Shown here piece by piece: positions 42,784 through 50,811 of a DNA stretch of 57,504 bases (its first letter is position 1; each line of letters opens with the position of its first letter). The position numbers and the translations under genes are program-made. The notes under the pieces are model-generated. The model ran no database searches, was not told where the DNA came from, and saw nothing but the letters and a program-made list of their open reading frames with translations. The stretch comes from Planctomycetota bacterium. GTDB taxonomy: Bacteria > Planctomycetota > Phycisphaerae > Sedimentisphaerales > Anaerobacaceae. The DNA lies in the NCBI GenBank assembly GCA_014384025.1, contig JACNGQ010000425.1:1-57504 (forward strand), written 5' to 3'.

Positions 42784-42987
42784 TTAGGCTGTTGTTGGCT
42801 CACTTTCGGCTGATTCTGTATTATCTACCCCTGCTATATACTGACCTCTTCTTGGTGGTTCTATGTTACCCCCATTTTCGACGTACTGACCTCTTCGTTG
42901 CTGCTCTTCATATACTTCCTCTTGAAATTTCTGGATAGCTGTTTTTTGTAGATCTTCCGGAACCTGAGGTTTTTCTTCGGTACTCAT
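42784..42987 (-). CDS. small Gln/Glu-rich protein with two RRGQY repeats
   Basis: A 67-residue hydrophilic protein. Two copies of the motif (Q/P)RRGQY(V/I) lie ~19 residues apart in the middle, each followed by an acidic/Asn-Gly stretch. It has no signal peptide or membrane segment and looks disordered. AGGTGAT lies before the ATG, and its start overlaps the stop of an upstream frame (ATGA). Family and function are unknown to me. The clean repeat and ribosome site favour a real gene. Confidence 0.55.
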   Translation of the reverse strand: MSTEEKPQVPEDLQKTAIQKFQEEVYEEQQRRGQYVENGGNIEPPRRGQYIAGVDNTESAESEPTTA

Positions 42988-43175
42988 AATTCATCACCTT
43001 CATAAGTAAATACATTTAACTTTTCATAACAGTCTATCGGCGTGTTCAGGCAGGGACTTTGGCCTTTTGTTAACCAGATTGAGGATTTACGAGGTCTATA
43101 TCGGGGATTATCCCACTGTGTTTTATCTGTGCAATAGTTTATTATGTGGTTATCTGCAACGTGGGCTGAGAACAT
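42984..43175 (-). CDS. possible small ORF upstream of the RRGQY protein
   Basis: A 63-codon frame whose stop overlaps the next start as ATGA, an arrangement typical of coupled genes. The product (start MFSAHVADNHIINYC) resembles nothing I know, and no ribosome site precedes its ATG. It may be chance. Given as a weak call. Confidence 0.2.
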   Translation of the reverse strand: MFSAHVADNHIINYCTDKTQWDNPRYRPRKSSIWLTKGQSPCLNTPIDCYEKLNVFTYEGDEL

Positions 43176-43339
43176 GGAAGTTTAAGGCCTTATACAACTT
43201 TGTTAAAGCTCCTGCTCTCACTTAAAGCCACTATGTAGCAGAGGCTTTTTTATTTGTTAATGATTGAACTCGCATATAGACAATAGTGTCGCTGAGCAGA
43301 CATAAAAGTGAAGTCACAGTGTAATAAAAGGAGTTACCG
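42988..43339. other. 352-bp region before the second CBS gene
   Basis: Apart from the doubtful small frame on the minus strand, nothing coding is seen. AAAGCC (43224-43229) pairs with GGCTTT (43243-43248) followed by T-residues and looks like a plus-strand terminator. Confidence 0.4.
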
Positions 43340-43744
43340 GTGCTCAAAGCAAGAGACATTATGATTAAAAATGTAGTTAGTGTGAAAAAAGACACCCCGA
43401 TATTTGAGGCGGCAAAGCTCCTGGTGGAACATAACATCTCGGGTCTGCCGGTAGTGGAAGATGATATGACCCTGGCAGGAATTCTTTCAGAAAAAGATGT
43501 CGTAGATTTATTCTACGAAAGTAAAAATGCGGAGAAAAAGACAGTTAATGACTATATGACAGAGCCGGCGGTTCATTTTGATGAAAATAGTGATCTTGCG
43601 AATATCTGTGACTTTTTGCAAAAGAACATATTTCGAAGAGTCCCGGTCACATCAAATGGCAAGCTCATAGGCATAATCAGTGTAAAGGATGTCCTCAACG
43701 CTGTCCTTCAGCTAAGGCAGGAAAAAGTAGGCAGCACAGATTAA
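43340..43744 (+). CDS. CBS-domain-pair protein (paralogue)
   Basis: A 134-residue two-CBS-domain protein starting with GTG (AAAGGAG 6 bases upstream). The two CBS units begin at KARDIMIKNVVSVKKDTPIFEA and NDYMTEPAVHFDENSDLANI. It is a paralogue of the protein at 24563-24967, same length, and keeps the FRRVPVTSNGKLIGIIS nucleotide-site segment. It stands alone on the plus strand. A nucleotide-sensing role is the family norm; its partner is unknown. Confidence 0.92.
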   Translation: MLKARDIMIKNVVSVKKDTPIFEAAKLLVEHNISGLPVVEDDMTLAGILSEKDVVDLFYESKNAEKKTVNDYMTEPAVHFDENSDLANICDFLQKNIFRRVPVTSNGKLIGIISVKDVLNAVLQLRQEKVGSTD

Positions 43745-44174
43745 GAGATGACACTCGTCATAGAATTTGTCGGTTGATTACGAAGACACAGAATATTTTA
43801 AGAGTAATTGCAGAATAAAAACTACGGAGCTGTGAGCATCCGCTTGCGGCCCTTTTTTCGTTAACTCAGCCAATCCATATACAACCCCTCATCTCAATTT
43901 AAAGCGCTCAAGAGTTCATTTAAGTTACGAACTTGTCTTGAGGGGTGTTTTTTATTGCCTATTGATTATTTACTATTGACTATTGTTTTAAACTGATAAT
44001 TATCAGAGGTCAGCGAAAACATGTTCGATTTAATTGAGTCGGCAGAAAAGAATTTGCTTTGCGATGAAATAACCGTGTATAAAAAATAATTAGAATCTTG
44101 TAATGCGATTAAGTATAATCACTTCATTTGCACAAGCAGCGATGCTGTATGTCAATCATAGTTGGTAGAAACCA
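43745..44174. other. 430-bp region with AT-rich element, palindrome and a 22-codon ORF
   Basis: It contains CCGC-TT-GCGG with six T (43840-43858, weak terminator), a TTTACTATTGACTATTG-type element (43958-43990), a perfect 14-base palindrome CTGATAATTATCAG (43993-44006) and, 15 bases later, a 22-codon frame (44021-44089; MFDLIESAEKNLLCDEITVY...) with AGAGG upstream. TATAAT at 44114-44119 could be the tadA -10. No larger gene. Confidence 0.4.
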
Positions 44175-44657
44175 TTGATATTGAGTAATGATATAGACAA
44201 TAATTTTATGAAGCTTGCCATCCAGCAGGCCCAGATAGCCGAGGAAAACGGCGATGTTCCTATCGGTGCGGTTATTGTCTATAAAAACCAGATAATCGGT
44301 AAGGCATATAATCAGCGAGAGCAGCTCAAAGACCCAACCGCCCATGCAGAGATTATCGCCCTGACACAGGCGGCGTCTTTTATCGAAAGCTGGCGATTGC
44401 ATGACTGCACAATATATGTCACTCTGGAGCCGTGCCCTATGTGCGCAGGAGCTTTAGTTCTTGCAAGGATGGACAGGCTCGTTTACGGCTGCGATGACCC
44501 GAAAGCAGGTGCGTGCAAAAGCCTGTATAATATTGTTCAGGATGAAAGGTTCAACCACAGACTTGAAGTTACCGGCGGTGTATTAGCCGAGGAATGCAGC
44601 AGGTTACTCCAGAAATTTTTTCAACGCCGCAGATACGAAAATAATCAGCAGTCATAA
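44175..44657 (+). CDS. tadA: tRNA-specific adenosine deaminase
   Basis: A 160-residue zinc deaminase that converts A34 to inosine in tRNA-Arg(ACG). The metal and catalytic motif HAE (H57, E59) and PCPMC (C87, C90) are in the usual places, with VPIGAVIV and RLVYGCDDPKAGA typical of TadA rather than cytidine deaminases. The start is probably the TTG at 44175 (or TTG 44181), because the conserved first helix (FMKLAIQQAQIAEENG) needs residues before its Met. No Shine-Dalgarno site is visible. Confidence 0.93.
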   Translation: MILSNDIDNNFMKLAIQQAQIAEENGDVPIGAVIVYKNQIIGKAYNQREQLKDPTAHAEIIALTQAASFIESWRLHDCTIYVTLEPCPMCAGALVLARMDRLVYGCDDPKAGACKSLYNIVQDERFNHRLEVTGGVLAEECSRLLQKFFQRRRYENNQQS

Positions 44658-44705
44658 GATGGCCTTTAATCCATAAGGATATAACTTTACACCATGTCAA
44701 TAGAT

Positions 44706-45107
44706 TTAGCCGGGAGTCTTTTTCGCTTGTTTCCAGAACACGAGTATGAGAGCACCGAGCACCAGACAGCTTAAAGAATCACCCATGAACCACCAAAAAG
44801 CCATTTTTGTTAGCAGCCCGGCTATCGCACAGACCACGCCGACAAACACTGCACCCAAACCCGAGAACGGCACCATTATTCCGTATCTCAGAGGGTCCAA
44901 AGCCAGAATTATAAAAAATATCCCCACTCCAGCGTACGTGCCTGACCCCACACGAACCGCATAACTGAACTGCGGCAAATTCGGAACCGATTCAATCCCA
45001 AATAATTTGGCAATGGACTGCCATGACGAAACAGGTAAGACCATTCCAAACAGCGATAGCAGACAACCAATACCGGCTATCCACAGACAAATTTTTAATG
45101 CACGCAT
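44706..45107 (-). CDS. small integral membrane protein
   Basis: A 133-residue protein with four hydrophobic helices (LKICLWIAGIGCLLSLFGMV; TYAGVGIFFIILAL; GAVFVGVVCAIAGLLTKM; LSCLVLGALILVFWK). No family is recognised. It follows the DUF6768-like gene by 34 bases on the same strand and may belong to the sigma-factor unit. AAAGGGCA precedes the ATG. Confidence 0.7.
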   Translation of the reverse strand: MRALKICLWIAGIGCLLSLFGMVLPVSSWQSIAKLFGIESVPNLPQFSYAVRVGSGTYAGVGIFFIILALDPLRYGIMVPFSGLGAVFVGVVCAIAGLLTKMAFWWFMGDSLSCLVLGALILVFWKQAKKTPG

Positions 45108-45141
45108 ATTACTGCCCTTTCAATAAATAATAGACTTCTTG

Positions 45142-45501
45142 TCACTTGTTTTTCACAGTCTCGTTCAGTTCAGCGATGCGAAGCTCCAGCCTTTTTATTT
45201 CCCGGCTGGTATTGATTTTGTAGAGCATTTGCCAGTACTTGGCTTTACTGAAAATACAAAATTGTATACAGCAGACAAAGATGGCGGCATACATAATCTG
45301 GTATTGGGTCTGGTCTGTCTTGAAGAATTTAATGCCGCAAAAGACAGCCCCAACTATAAAAGGCAAGGAGTATGCGCCGTGGACAATCATGCTTGGGACC
45401 ATTTTCTGGCTGTAGAGCTGCCCTACCATCGACAATAATGTATCTTCTCTCGATTCATCGTAGGTACCATCGATTATCTTTTTGATTTCTTCTTCGTTCA
45501 T
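45142..45501 (-). CDS. small membrane protein downstream of the sigma factor (DUF6768-like)
   Basis: A 119-residue protein with a short acidic N-terminal region (MNEEEIKKIIDGTYDES), two hydrophobic helices (SLPFIVGAVFCGIKFF; YAAIFVCCIQFCIFS) and a C-terminal coiled coil (REIKRLELRIAELNETVK). The layout is that of small proteins encoded with ECF sigma factors (DUF6768-like), with a possible anti-sigma role. AAGGA lies 8 bases before the ATG at 45501. It begins 21 bases after the sigma-factor stop codon and is surely co-transcribed. The family match is tentative. Confidence 0.7.
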   Translation of the reverse strand: MNEEEIKKIIDGTYDESREDTLLSMVGQLYSQKMVPSMIVHGAYSLPFIVGAVFCGIKFFKTDQTQYQIMYAAIFVCCIQFCIFSKAKYWQMLYKINTSREIKRLELRIAELNETVKNK

Positions 45502-45521
45502 ATTTTTATTCCTTAACATTT

Positions 45522-46052
45522 TTATTCAATATATTTTTGGTAAAGTTTTTTCAGTTCTTTTCTTGCTTTGTGAAGCCGTGATTTAACGGTCCCTTTTGGA
45601 ACCTTGAGAGCTACACTAATTTCTGAGATGTTAAGCTGTTCGAAGTAATATAAGGTGAGAACAACTTTTTTTTCCATATTTAATTTTTCCAGCAGCTCTT
45701 TAACGCCTGTGTCTTTTTTCCGGCTTGCTTGTTGTTCTTCAATTTCATCTATGCTGGTGTGCTTTACAGCTTTACTTTTTCTTATCCAGTCGATTGATTT
45801 ATTTGTTGTTATTTTATATGCCCAGGCCTTGAAATTGGCCGGATCGCGTAATTTTCTTACACCTTTTATGATGCTCAGCCAGCTATCCTGCGTTATATCC
45901 CACGAGGCCTCGAAATTTCCAGTCAGCTTATATGCATATTGCCAGAGACGCTTCTGCCAGCGTGAGACTAATATTTCCATGGCCTTAACACTGCCGGCCT
46001 GGCAATCCAATACTAATATTTCGTCAACAAGTTGTTCAACCGATCTGTCCAC
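45522..46052 (-). CDS. ECF-type RNA polymerase sigma factor
   Basis: A 176-residue sigma-70-family factor with region 2 (LVSRWQKRLWQYAYKLTGN, DITQDSWLSIIKGV, NFKAWAYKITTNKSIDWIR) and region 4 (KKVVLTLYYFEQLNISEISVALKVPKGTVKSRLHKARKEL, given here in outline). Region 3 is absent, so it is an ECF (group 4) factor. It starts with GTG behind AAGG. Two membrane-protein genes follow directly and may regulate it. Its target promoters are unknown. Confidence 0.93.
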   Translation of the reverse strand: MDRSVEQLVDEILVLDCQAGSVKAMEILVSRWQKRLWQYAYKLTGNFEASWDITQDSWLSIIKGVRKLRDPANFKAWAYKITTNKSIDWIRKSKAVKHTSIDEIEEQQASRKKDTGVKELLEKLNMEKKVVLTLYYFEQLNISEISVALKVPKGTVKSRLHKARKELKKLYQKYIE

Positions 46053-46254
46053 TCTATCTACCTTAGTCTGTCTCGGCCGCCGCGCGGTTCACTCTTTTCT
46101 ACAAATTCCATAATAATTCCGCGTTTCTATGGTTATTTGTAATTGCATAGGCCTCATTTTTCCGCTATATATATTGATTACAAAATTAGAACAATCAAAA
46201 TCTTATATTGAAATAAAAAACTCAAGTACAAAATAACCAATATTAAAAGCCATT

Positions 46255-46342
46255 GGAGAGGTGTCGGAGTGGCTGATCGAGCAGCCTTGGAAAGGCTGTG
46301 TAGGGCTTGTCCCTACCGCGGGTTCGAATCCCGCCCTCTCCG
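46255..46342 (+). tRNA. tRNA-Ser (GGA anticodon)
   Basis: An 88-nt tRNA with acceptor GGAGAGG/CCTCTCC, discriminator G, anticodon TGGAAA loop and the long variable arm (TAGGGCTTGTCCCTA) of class II tRNAs. CCA is not encoded. The VOC lipoprotein gene starts 33 bases later on the same strand, so they may share a transcript. Confidence 0.96.
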
Positions 46343-46375
46343 TTTATTTTGGGTCGGCCAGAAAGGAGCTGTAGA

Positions 46376-46900
46376 ATGACACGGAGACATCAAACAAGCA
46401 GGCTGCAAACGGTTATTCTTGTGCTGGGGGCATTAGTCTTTGCGGGCTGTGCCGCTGAGTCGGGCAAAACAAATGATGCCTTTACCTCTGGAGGTAAGAA
46501 CCGAATACGCCTCGAACACGTTGCAATCAATGTCGAGGATCCCGCCGCGATGGCAAGGTGGTATAGAGATAATTTGGGTATGAAGATTGTCAGGGAAGGC
46601 CCGCCGCCGGCTAATATGCGCTTTATCTCCGACTCCGGCGGGAACATGATGCTGGAGCTTTACAATAATCCGCCGGATGAAGTACCGGATTATCCGGCGA
46701 TGAATCCTCTGTCTCTTCATATTGCCTTTATGGTTGACGATGTAAAAGCAATTACCAAAAAGCTGATTGGGGCCGGGGCAACAATTGCTGTGGAGATGAA
46801 CACTACGGATGCAGGTGACGAATTAATTATTCTGCGCGATCCATGGGGTGTTCCAATACAGTTTCTTAAGCGGGCCAAGCCGATGTTACCGCACAAATAG
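46376..46900 (+). CDS. lipoprotein with VOC (glyoxalase-like) domain
   Basis: A 174-residue protein. The start at 46376 has AAGGAG 9 bases upstream and opens a lipoprotein signal (LGALVFAGC); the longer frame overlaps tRNA-Ser and is not used. The mature domain is a single vicinal-oxygen-chelate module: LEHVAINVEDPAAMARWYRDNLG, MLELYNNP and LHIAFMVDDVKAITKKL, then LRDPWGVPIQFLKR. Likely metal ligands are His, His/Glu in these strands. A membrane-anchored periplasmic VOC protein is less usual; substrate is unknown. Confidence 0.88.
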   Translation: MTRRHQTSRLQTVILVLGALVFAGCAAESGKTNDAFTSGGKNRIRLEHVAINVEDPAAMARWYRDNLGMKIVREGPPPANMRFISDSGGNMMLELYNNPPDEVPDYPAMNPLSLHIAFMVDDVKAITKKLIGAGATIAVEMNTTDAGDELIILRDPWGVPIQFLKRAKPMLPHK

Positions 46901-46975
46901 ATAATACGAATTCGAAGGCCAGAGTTTAAAGCTCTTTACTGTGATATTTTATACACTTGCTAAGGATAGCTAACA

Positions 46976-48724
46976 ATGGCAGAAACAGAAGCCGGCGAAA
47001 AAAGAACCATCCGCAGGGGACCTTATCCGGAACTGACGCTGACCTCTGTTCTTGTCGGTTATGTTCTCGGTGTTCTCATTACTATCAGTATGGGCTACGC
47101 CTGCCTGATTCTGGGATTCTCACATGAGGGCTCGGAACTGGCCGCCATCCTGGGCTTTGGCGTGCTCAGGGGTATTCTCCGCCGGAACAGTATTATCGAA
47201 AACAACATAAGCCAGACCGTCGCCAGCAGTGTGAACGGCGCCTCGGCGGGCGTCATGTTTTCCGTGCCCGCACTGTTCATTTTGGGGGAAACCGATTTTA
47301 ATCCCTATCTTATGGTCTTTGGGTGCATCGCCGGGGGAATTCTTGGCATAGCCTTTATCATCCCGTTGCGTAAGCAGATGATTGATTTCGAACGACTAAC
47401 TTATCCAGGCGGAGTTGCCGTAGCAACCGTTCTCAAATCACCCGGGGCCGGTGTTCACAAAGCAATACTCCTTATGATTGGGATCGCCCTGAGCGGCACA
47501 ATGAGCTTCATCAGCAATGTGACAAAGTTCGAGAACTGGGCATTAGGCCAGCATCTCGGTATGCCGAACTACATGAACGGCATCTGGTTCGTTTCGTTGT
47601 TGACTATTGGAATCGCTTTTATCGCAGGTAAGGGCGGGCTTTGTTTTGTGATCGGGGGTTATGCCTGCTATTGGGTTCTAGCGCCGATTCTGGCGAGGAT
47701 GAACCTGCTGCCTTCGCCTGAACAACTGCAGGAACTTGGGCAGACGATGCCGGGGTATTTACGGATTGCGCTGTTCAGGCCCGTCGGAATCGGAATGTTA
47801 GTCGGCGGCGCATTGACTGGAATTGTACTGGCGCTTCCCTTGATTATCAGTGCAATCCGGAGCATGCAATCGGCAGCTAAAACCGGTGCCGCAATGTCGA
47901 AGGATGAGATGCCAATCAAACTGCTCTATGTAGGCATAATCGGAGCGGTCATCGTTTTGGGCGTCGTTGCGGTTACATCCGTAGAAGAGATGGGTATTGT
48001 TCGGGGCATTGTTATGGCCGTGCTTGGTACGATTTGGATCTGGATGGCAGGTGTGATTCTCTCAGAGTGCATCGGTAGGACGAACTGGTCGCCCATGAGC
48101 GGTATGACCCTGATTGCCGTGACGATTCTCATAGTGATTACAAGAGGTTTGGGTGACAGAGCGGCCATTATATCGTCGGTAATGGTCGGCGCCGCCACCT
48201 GCATGGCGATGTCGCAGGCGACAGACCTGATGCTTGATTTGAAAACAGGCTATCTGGTTGGCGCTATTCCAAGAAGACAGCAGATGGGACAGTTTCTTGC
48301 AACATGGCTTGGTCCGATTCTGATGATAGGCCTCTTGTTCGTGCTTCATAAAGCATACGGCCTTGGCAGTGAAAAATTACCGGCGCCACAAGGGACAGTG
48401 CTGGCGAGCATGATGAAGGGAATTCTCGAAGGTAATGTCCCTGTTTACAAGTATCTGGCCGGCGCTGGCCTGGGTGCGCTGCTCAGTACAACAGGTATCG
48501 GCGGACTCGGTATTCAGGTGGGTCTTGGATTCTATCTGCCGTTCAGTATTGTTCTGACATATACCATCGGCACAATTCTTCGGATTGCCAGCGATAAAAT
48601 AAAGGGGCAGCACTTTAGCGAGCAGGTTGGTATCCCCATCGCGGCTGGATTGATTATTGGCGAGGGGATTGTTGGGGTTGGTTTTGCCATCTACTACATT
48701 ATCTCAGGAATGCAGGGGGGGTAG
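46976..48724 (+). CDS. OPT-family oligopeptide transporter
   Basis: A 582-residue polytopic protein with about 14 hydrophobic helices. OPT signatures include the N-terminal GPYPELTLTSVLVGYVLGV, RNSIIENNISQTVASS, a GFxxG-like YPGGVAVATVLKS and ATDLMLDLKTGYLVGA. OPT proteins import peptides or metal chelates using the proton gradient; the exact substrate is unknown. The gene is followed at 9 bases by a small membrane protein and then an exported C1 peptidase on the same strand. A second OPT gene lies on the minus strand at 52080. Confidence 0.93.
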   Translation: MAETEAGEKRTIRRGPYPELTLTSVLVGYVLGVLITISMGYACLILGFSHEGSELAAILGFGVLRGILRRNSIIENNISQTVASSVNGASAGVMFSVPALFILGETDFNPYLMVFGCIAGGILGIAFIIPLRKQMIDFERLTYPGGVAVATVLKSPGAGVHKAILLMIGIALSGTMSFISNVTKFENWALGQHLGMPNYMNGIWFVSLLTIGIAFIAGKGGLCFVIGGYACYWVLAPILARMNLLPSPEQLQELGQTMPGYLRIALFRPVGIGMLVGGALTGIVLALPLIISAIRSMQSAAKTGAAMSKDEMPIKLLYVGIIGAVIVLGVVAVTSVEEMGIVRGIVMAVLGTIWIWMAGVILSECIGRTNWSPMSGMTLIAVTILIVITRGLGDRAAIISSVMVGAATCMAMSQATDLMLDLKTGYLVGAIPRRQQMGQFLATWLGPILMIGLLFVLHKAYGLGSEKLPAPQGTVLASMMKGILEGNVPVYKYLAGAGLGALLSTTGIGGLGIQVGLGFYLPFSIVLTYTIGTILRIASDKIKGQHFSEQVGIPIAAGLIIGEGIVGVGFAIYYIISGMQGG

Positions 48725-48733
48725 GGATTAGCT

Positions 48734-49294
48734 ATGAAATTAATTGGCTTTCTATTGGTTACAGTTGGTTTCATCGCAGCGGCTTTGGCGGCGGTTGTCG
48801 ATGAAAGTGTCGTCAGATGGTTGTGGTATATACCGGCGCTTGGACTCGGTGTGGCGGGAGTTATTACAATCAGGATTGATATTGCACGACACAGTAAAAC
48901 GGAGCATCATGTTGCTTCCAGGATTGAAACTGTAGAAAGCAGCCTTGAAAAAATAGCAACCAATATCAACAAACTCAATACCGACAAGCACTCGATTAAT
49001 ACATACGATATGCGCCACCGGATCGATGAACTATTCGTTGATGATCTTGCTATGTTTGTTGATGCCCGCAAAAGCATCGCCCATCGTTACGGTCTCGCCG
49101 CATACGGTGAGGTAATGAGCACTTTCGCCGCCGGGGAGCGGTACCTCAACCGCGTATGGTCGGCCTCAGCCGACGGATATATAGATGAAGTTAACGCCTA
49201 TCTGGAAAAAGCCAAAGAGCAATTCGTCGATAGTCTTGAGAAAATCCGCCAGCTAAAAACAAATCCCGATTTGCAAACTTCAACTTTCTCATAA
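48734..49294 (+). CDS. membrane-anchored protein of unknown function
   Basis: A 186-residue protein: two N-terminal membrane helices (LIGFLLVTVGFIAAALAAVV; WYIPALGLGVAGVITI), then a helical cytoplasmic or periplasmic domain with coiled-coil character (IETVESSLEKIATNINKLN; EVNAYLEKAKEQFVDSLEKI). I know no family. It sits 9 bases after the OPT gene and 17 before the C1 peptidase gene, so it is part of that unit; an accessory role to the transporter is possible. Confidence 0.75.
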   Translation: MKLIGFLLVTVGFIAAALAAVVDESVVRWLWYIPALGLGVAGVITIRIDIARHSKTEHHVASRIETVESSLEKIATNINKLNTDKHSINTYDMRHRIDELFVDDLAMFVDARKSIAHRYGLAAYGEVMSTFAAGERYLNRVWSASADGYIDEVNAYLEKAKEQFVDSLEKIRQLKTNPDLQTSTFS

Positions 49295-49311
49295 TCAAAG
49301 GAGGAGTCATT

Positions 49312-50718
49312 ATGAAACGCTGTTCTAAACGACAGTCCGTCTTCGTCGTCCAATTGGTATTATTTTTTGTCGTATCATCGCTTTTTGCCGACGAAGGTGC
49401 ATTGACAAGCAAGACAATCGATAAATTTCAGTCATCTTTTGAAATGGATACACATACCAGGGCGATGTATAATTCCATCACGAACAACGATATCAGCAGT
49501 CTTGCCCTGAACCGGGAAGTACTGCGCCGGCACAATGAAATTTTCAGCCATAAAATCGAAACGAAAGGCATCACGAATCAGAAAAAAAGCGGCCGGTGCT
49601 GGCTTTTCGCCGGGCTTAACATCCTGCGACCGAAAGTAATCGAAAACAACGACCTCGAAAGCTTCGAGTTCTCACAAAACTATCTCGCCTTCTGGGACAA
49701 ACTCGAAAAAGCAAATTGCTTCCTCGAAAACATCATTGGATTCGCAGACCGTGACATCCTCAACCGTGAAATGGAGTTCCTCCTTCGCACGCCCATCCCC
49801 GACGGAGGCTACTGGGAAAACGTCGTCAACCTCGTGGAAAAATACGGCGCCGTTCCCCAGGAAATTATGCCCGAGACAAACAGCTCCGGAAATACAAGCA
49901 TGATGAACAACCTTATCAGCAGAAAGCTCCGCGCAGACGCCGTAAAACTCCGAAATATGCATAAACAAAAAAAGTCACTCAAGAAAATTCGCACGGAAAA
50001 AACGGAGATGCTCGCCCATGTTTATAAAATGCTTGTGCTGAACCTCGGTCAGCCGCCAAGTGAGTTCCAGTGGCGATTCGAAGACGCCAATTCCGTTGTA
50101 AGTAAAATCCGCACTTACAGCCCGAAGAGCTTTTATAAGGAATTCGTTGGTGTCGATTTGGGGCAATACGTGGACATCTTTAACGACCCTTCAAAAGAAT
50201 ACGGAAAACATTACAGCATTAATCTTACAAGAAATGTCCGTGACGGTGACGATGCCCACTTTGCAAACGTCAAAATGCAAATCCTCAAAGACATCGCCGT
50301 CAAGGCTGTTCTCGACGACGAACCAATCTGGTTCGCCTGTGATGTCGGTAAAGACCAGAGCAGGGAACATGGGATAATGTCCATGGGAATGTTCGATTAT
50401 GATTCTATTTACCTGACCGATATGGCCATGACCAAGGCCCAGCGTTCACTGTTCCGTGAAAGCGTCCCCAACCATGCTATGGTCTTTATCGGCGTCGATA
50501 TGCAAAAAGACAAACCTGCAAAGTGGCTTGTTGAAAACAGTTGGGGAGACGACAAGGGCAGCAAAGGCCTCTGGACCATTTACGATTCATGGTTCGACAC
50601 CAACGTTTACAGCATCATCGTAAAGAAAAAATATGTCCCCGAAGATATCCTGAATATTTACAAACAATCCGCTATAAAGCTGCCCCCCTGGGACCCGATA
50701 TATTCTTTCGTGCAGTAG
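49312..50718 (+). CDS. exported bleomycin-hydrolase-type C1 aminopeptidase
   Basis: A 468-residue papain-fold peptidase of the C1B (bleomycin hydrolase/PepC) group. The oxyanion Gln (Q90) and nucleophile C96 lie in ITNQKKSGRCWLFAGLN; the catalytic His is in VPNHAMVFIGVD and the Asn in VENSWGDDKG. The C-terminus (LPPWDPIYSFVQ) fits the family, whose tail reaches into the active site. Unlike the usual cytoplasmic enzymes it has a signal peptide (FVVQLVLFFVVSSLFADE). AAAGGAGGAG precedes the ATG. It is the third gene of the OPT unit and probably trims peptides outside the cell or in the periplasm. Confidence 0.92.
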   Translation: MKRCSKRQSVFVVQLVLFFVVSSLFADEGALTSKTIDKFQSSFEMDTHTRAMYNSITNNDISSLALNREVLRRHNEIFSHKIETKGITNQKKSGRCWLFAGLNILRPKVIENNDLESFEFSQNYLAFWDKLEKANCFLENIIGFADRDILNREMEFLLRTPIPDGGYWENVVNLVEKYGAVPQEIMPETNSSGNTSMMNNLISRKLRADAVKLRNMHKQKKSLKKIRTEKTEMLAHVYKMLVLNLGQPPSEFQWRFEDANSVVSKIRTYSPKSFYKEFVGVDLGQYVDIFNDPSKEYGKHYSINLTRNVRDGDDAHFANVKMQILKDIAVKAVLDDEPIWFACDVGKDQSREHGIMSMGMFDYDSIYLTDMAMTKAQRSLFRESVPNHAMVFIGVDMQKDKPAKWLVENSWGDDKGSKGLWTIYDSWFDTNVYSIIVKKKYVPEDILNIYKQSAIKLPPWDPIYSFVQ

Positions 50719-50811
50719 TGCTGCAAACGGATAGTGCACTTGCCTCTATGGCTCGTTGTTTTTCCGGTCACGCAATATAACGATTGGCACTCAGGCATAC
50801 AAGGCGTATAG

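Noticed and set aside
46307-46375. Longer start for the VOC protein
   Set aside because: The extension lies within tRNA-Ser; the ATG at 46376 has a good ribosome site and starts a lipoprotein signal.
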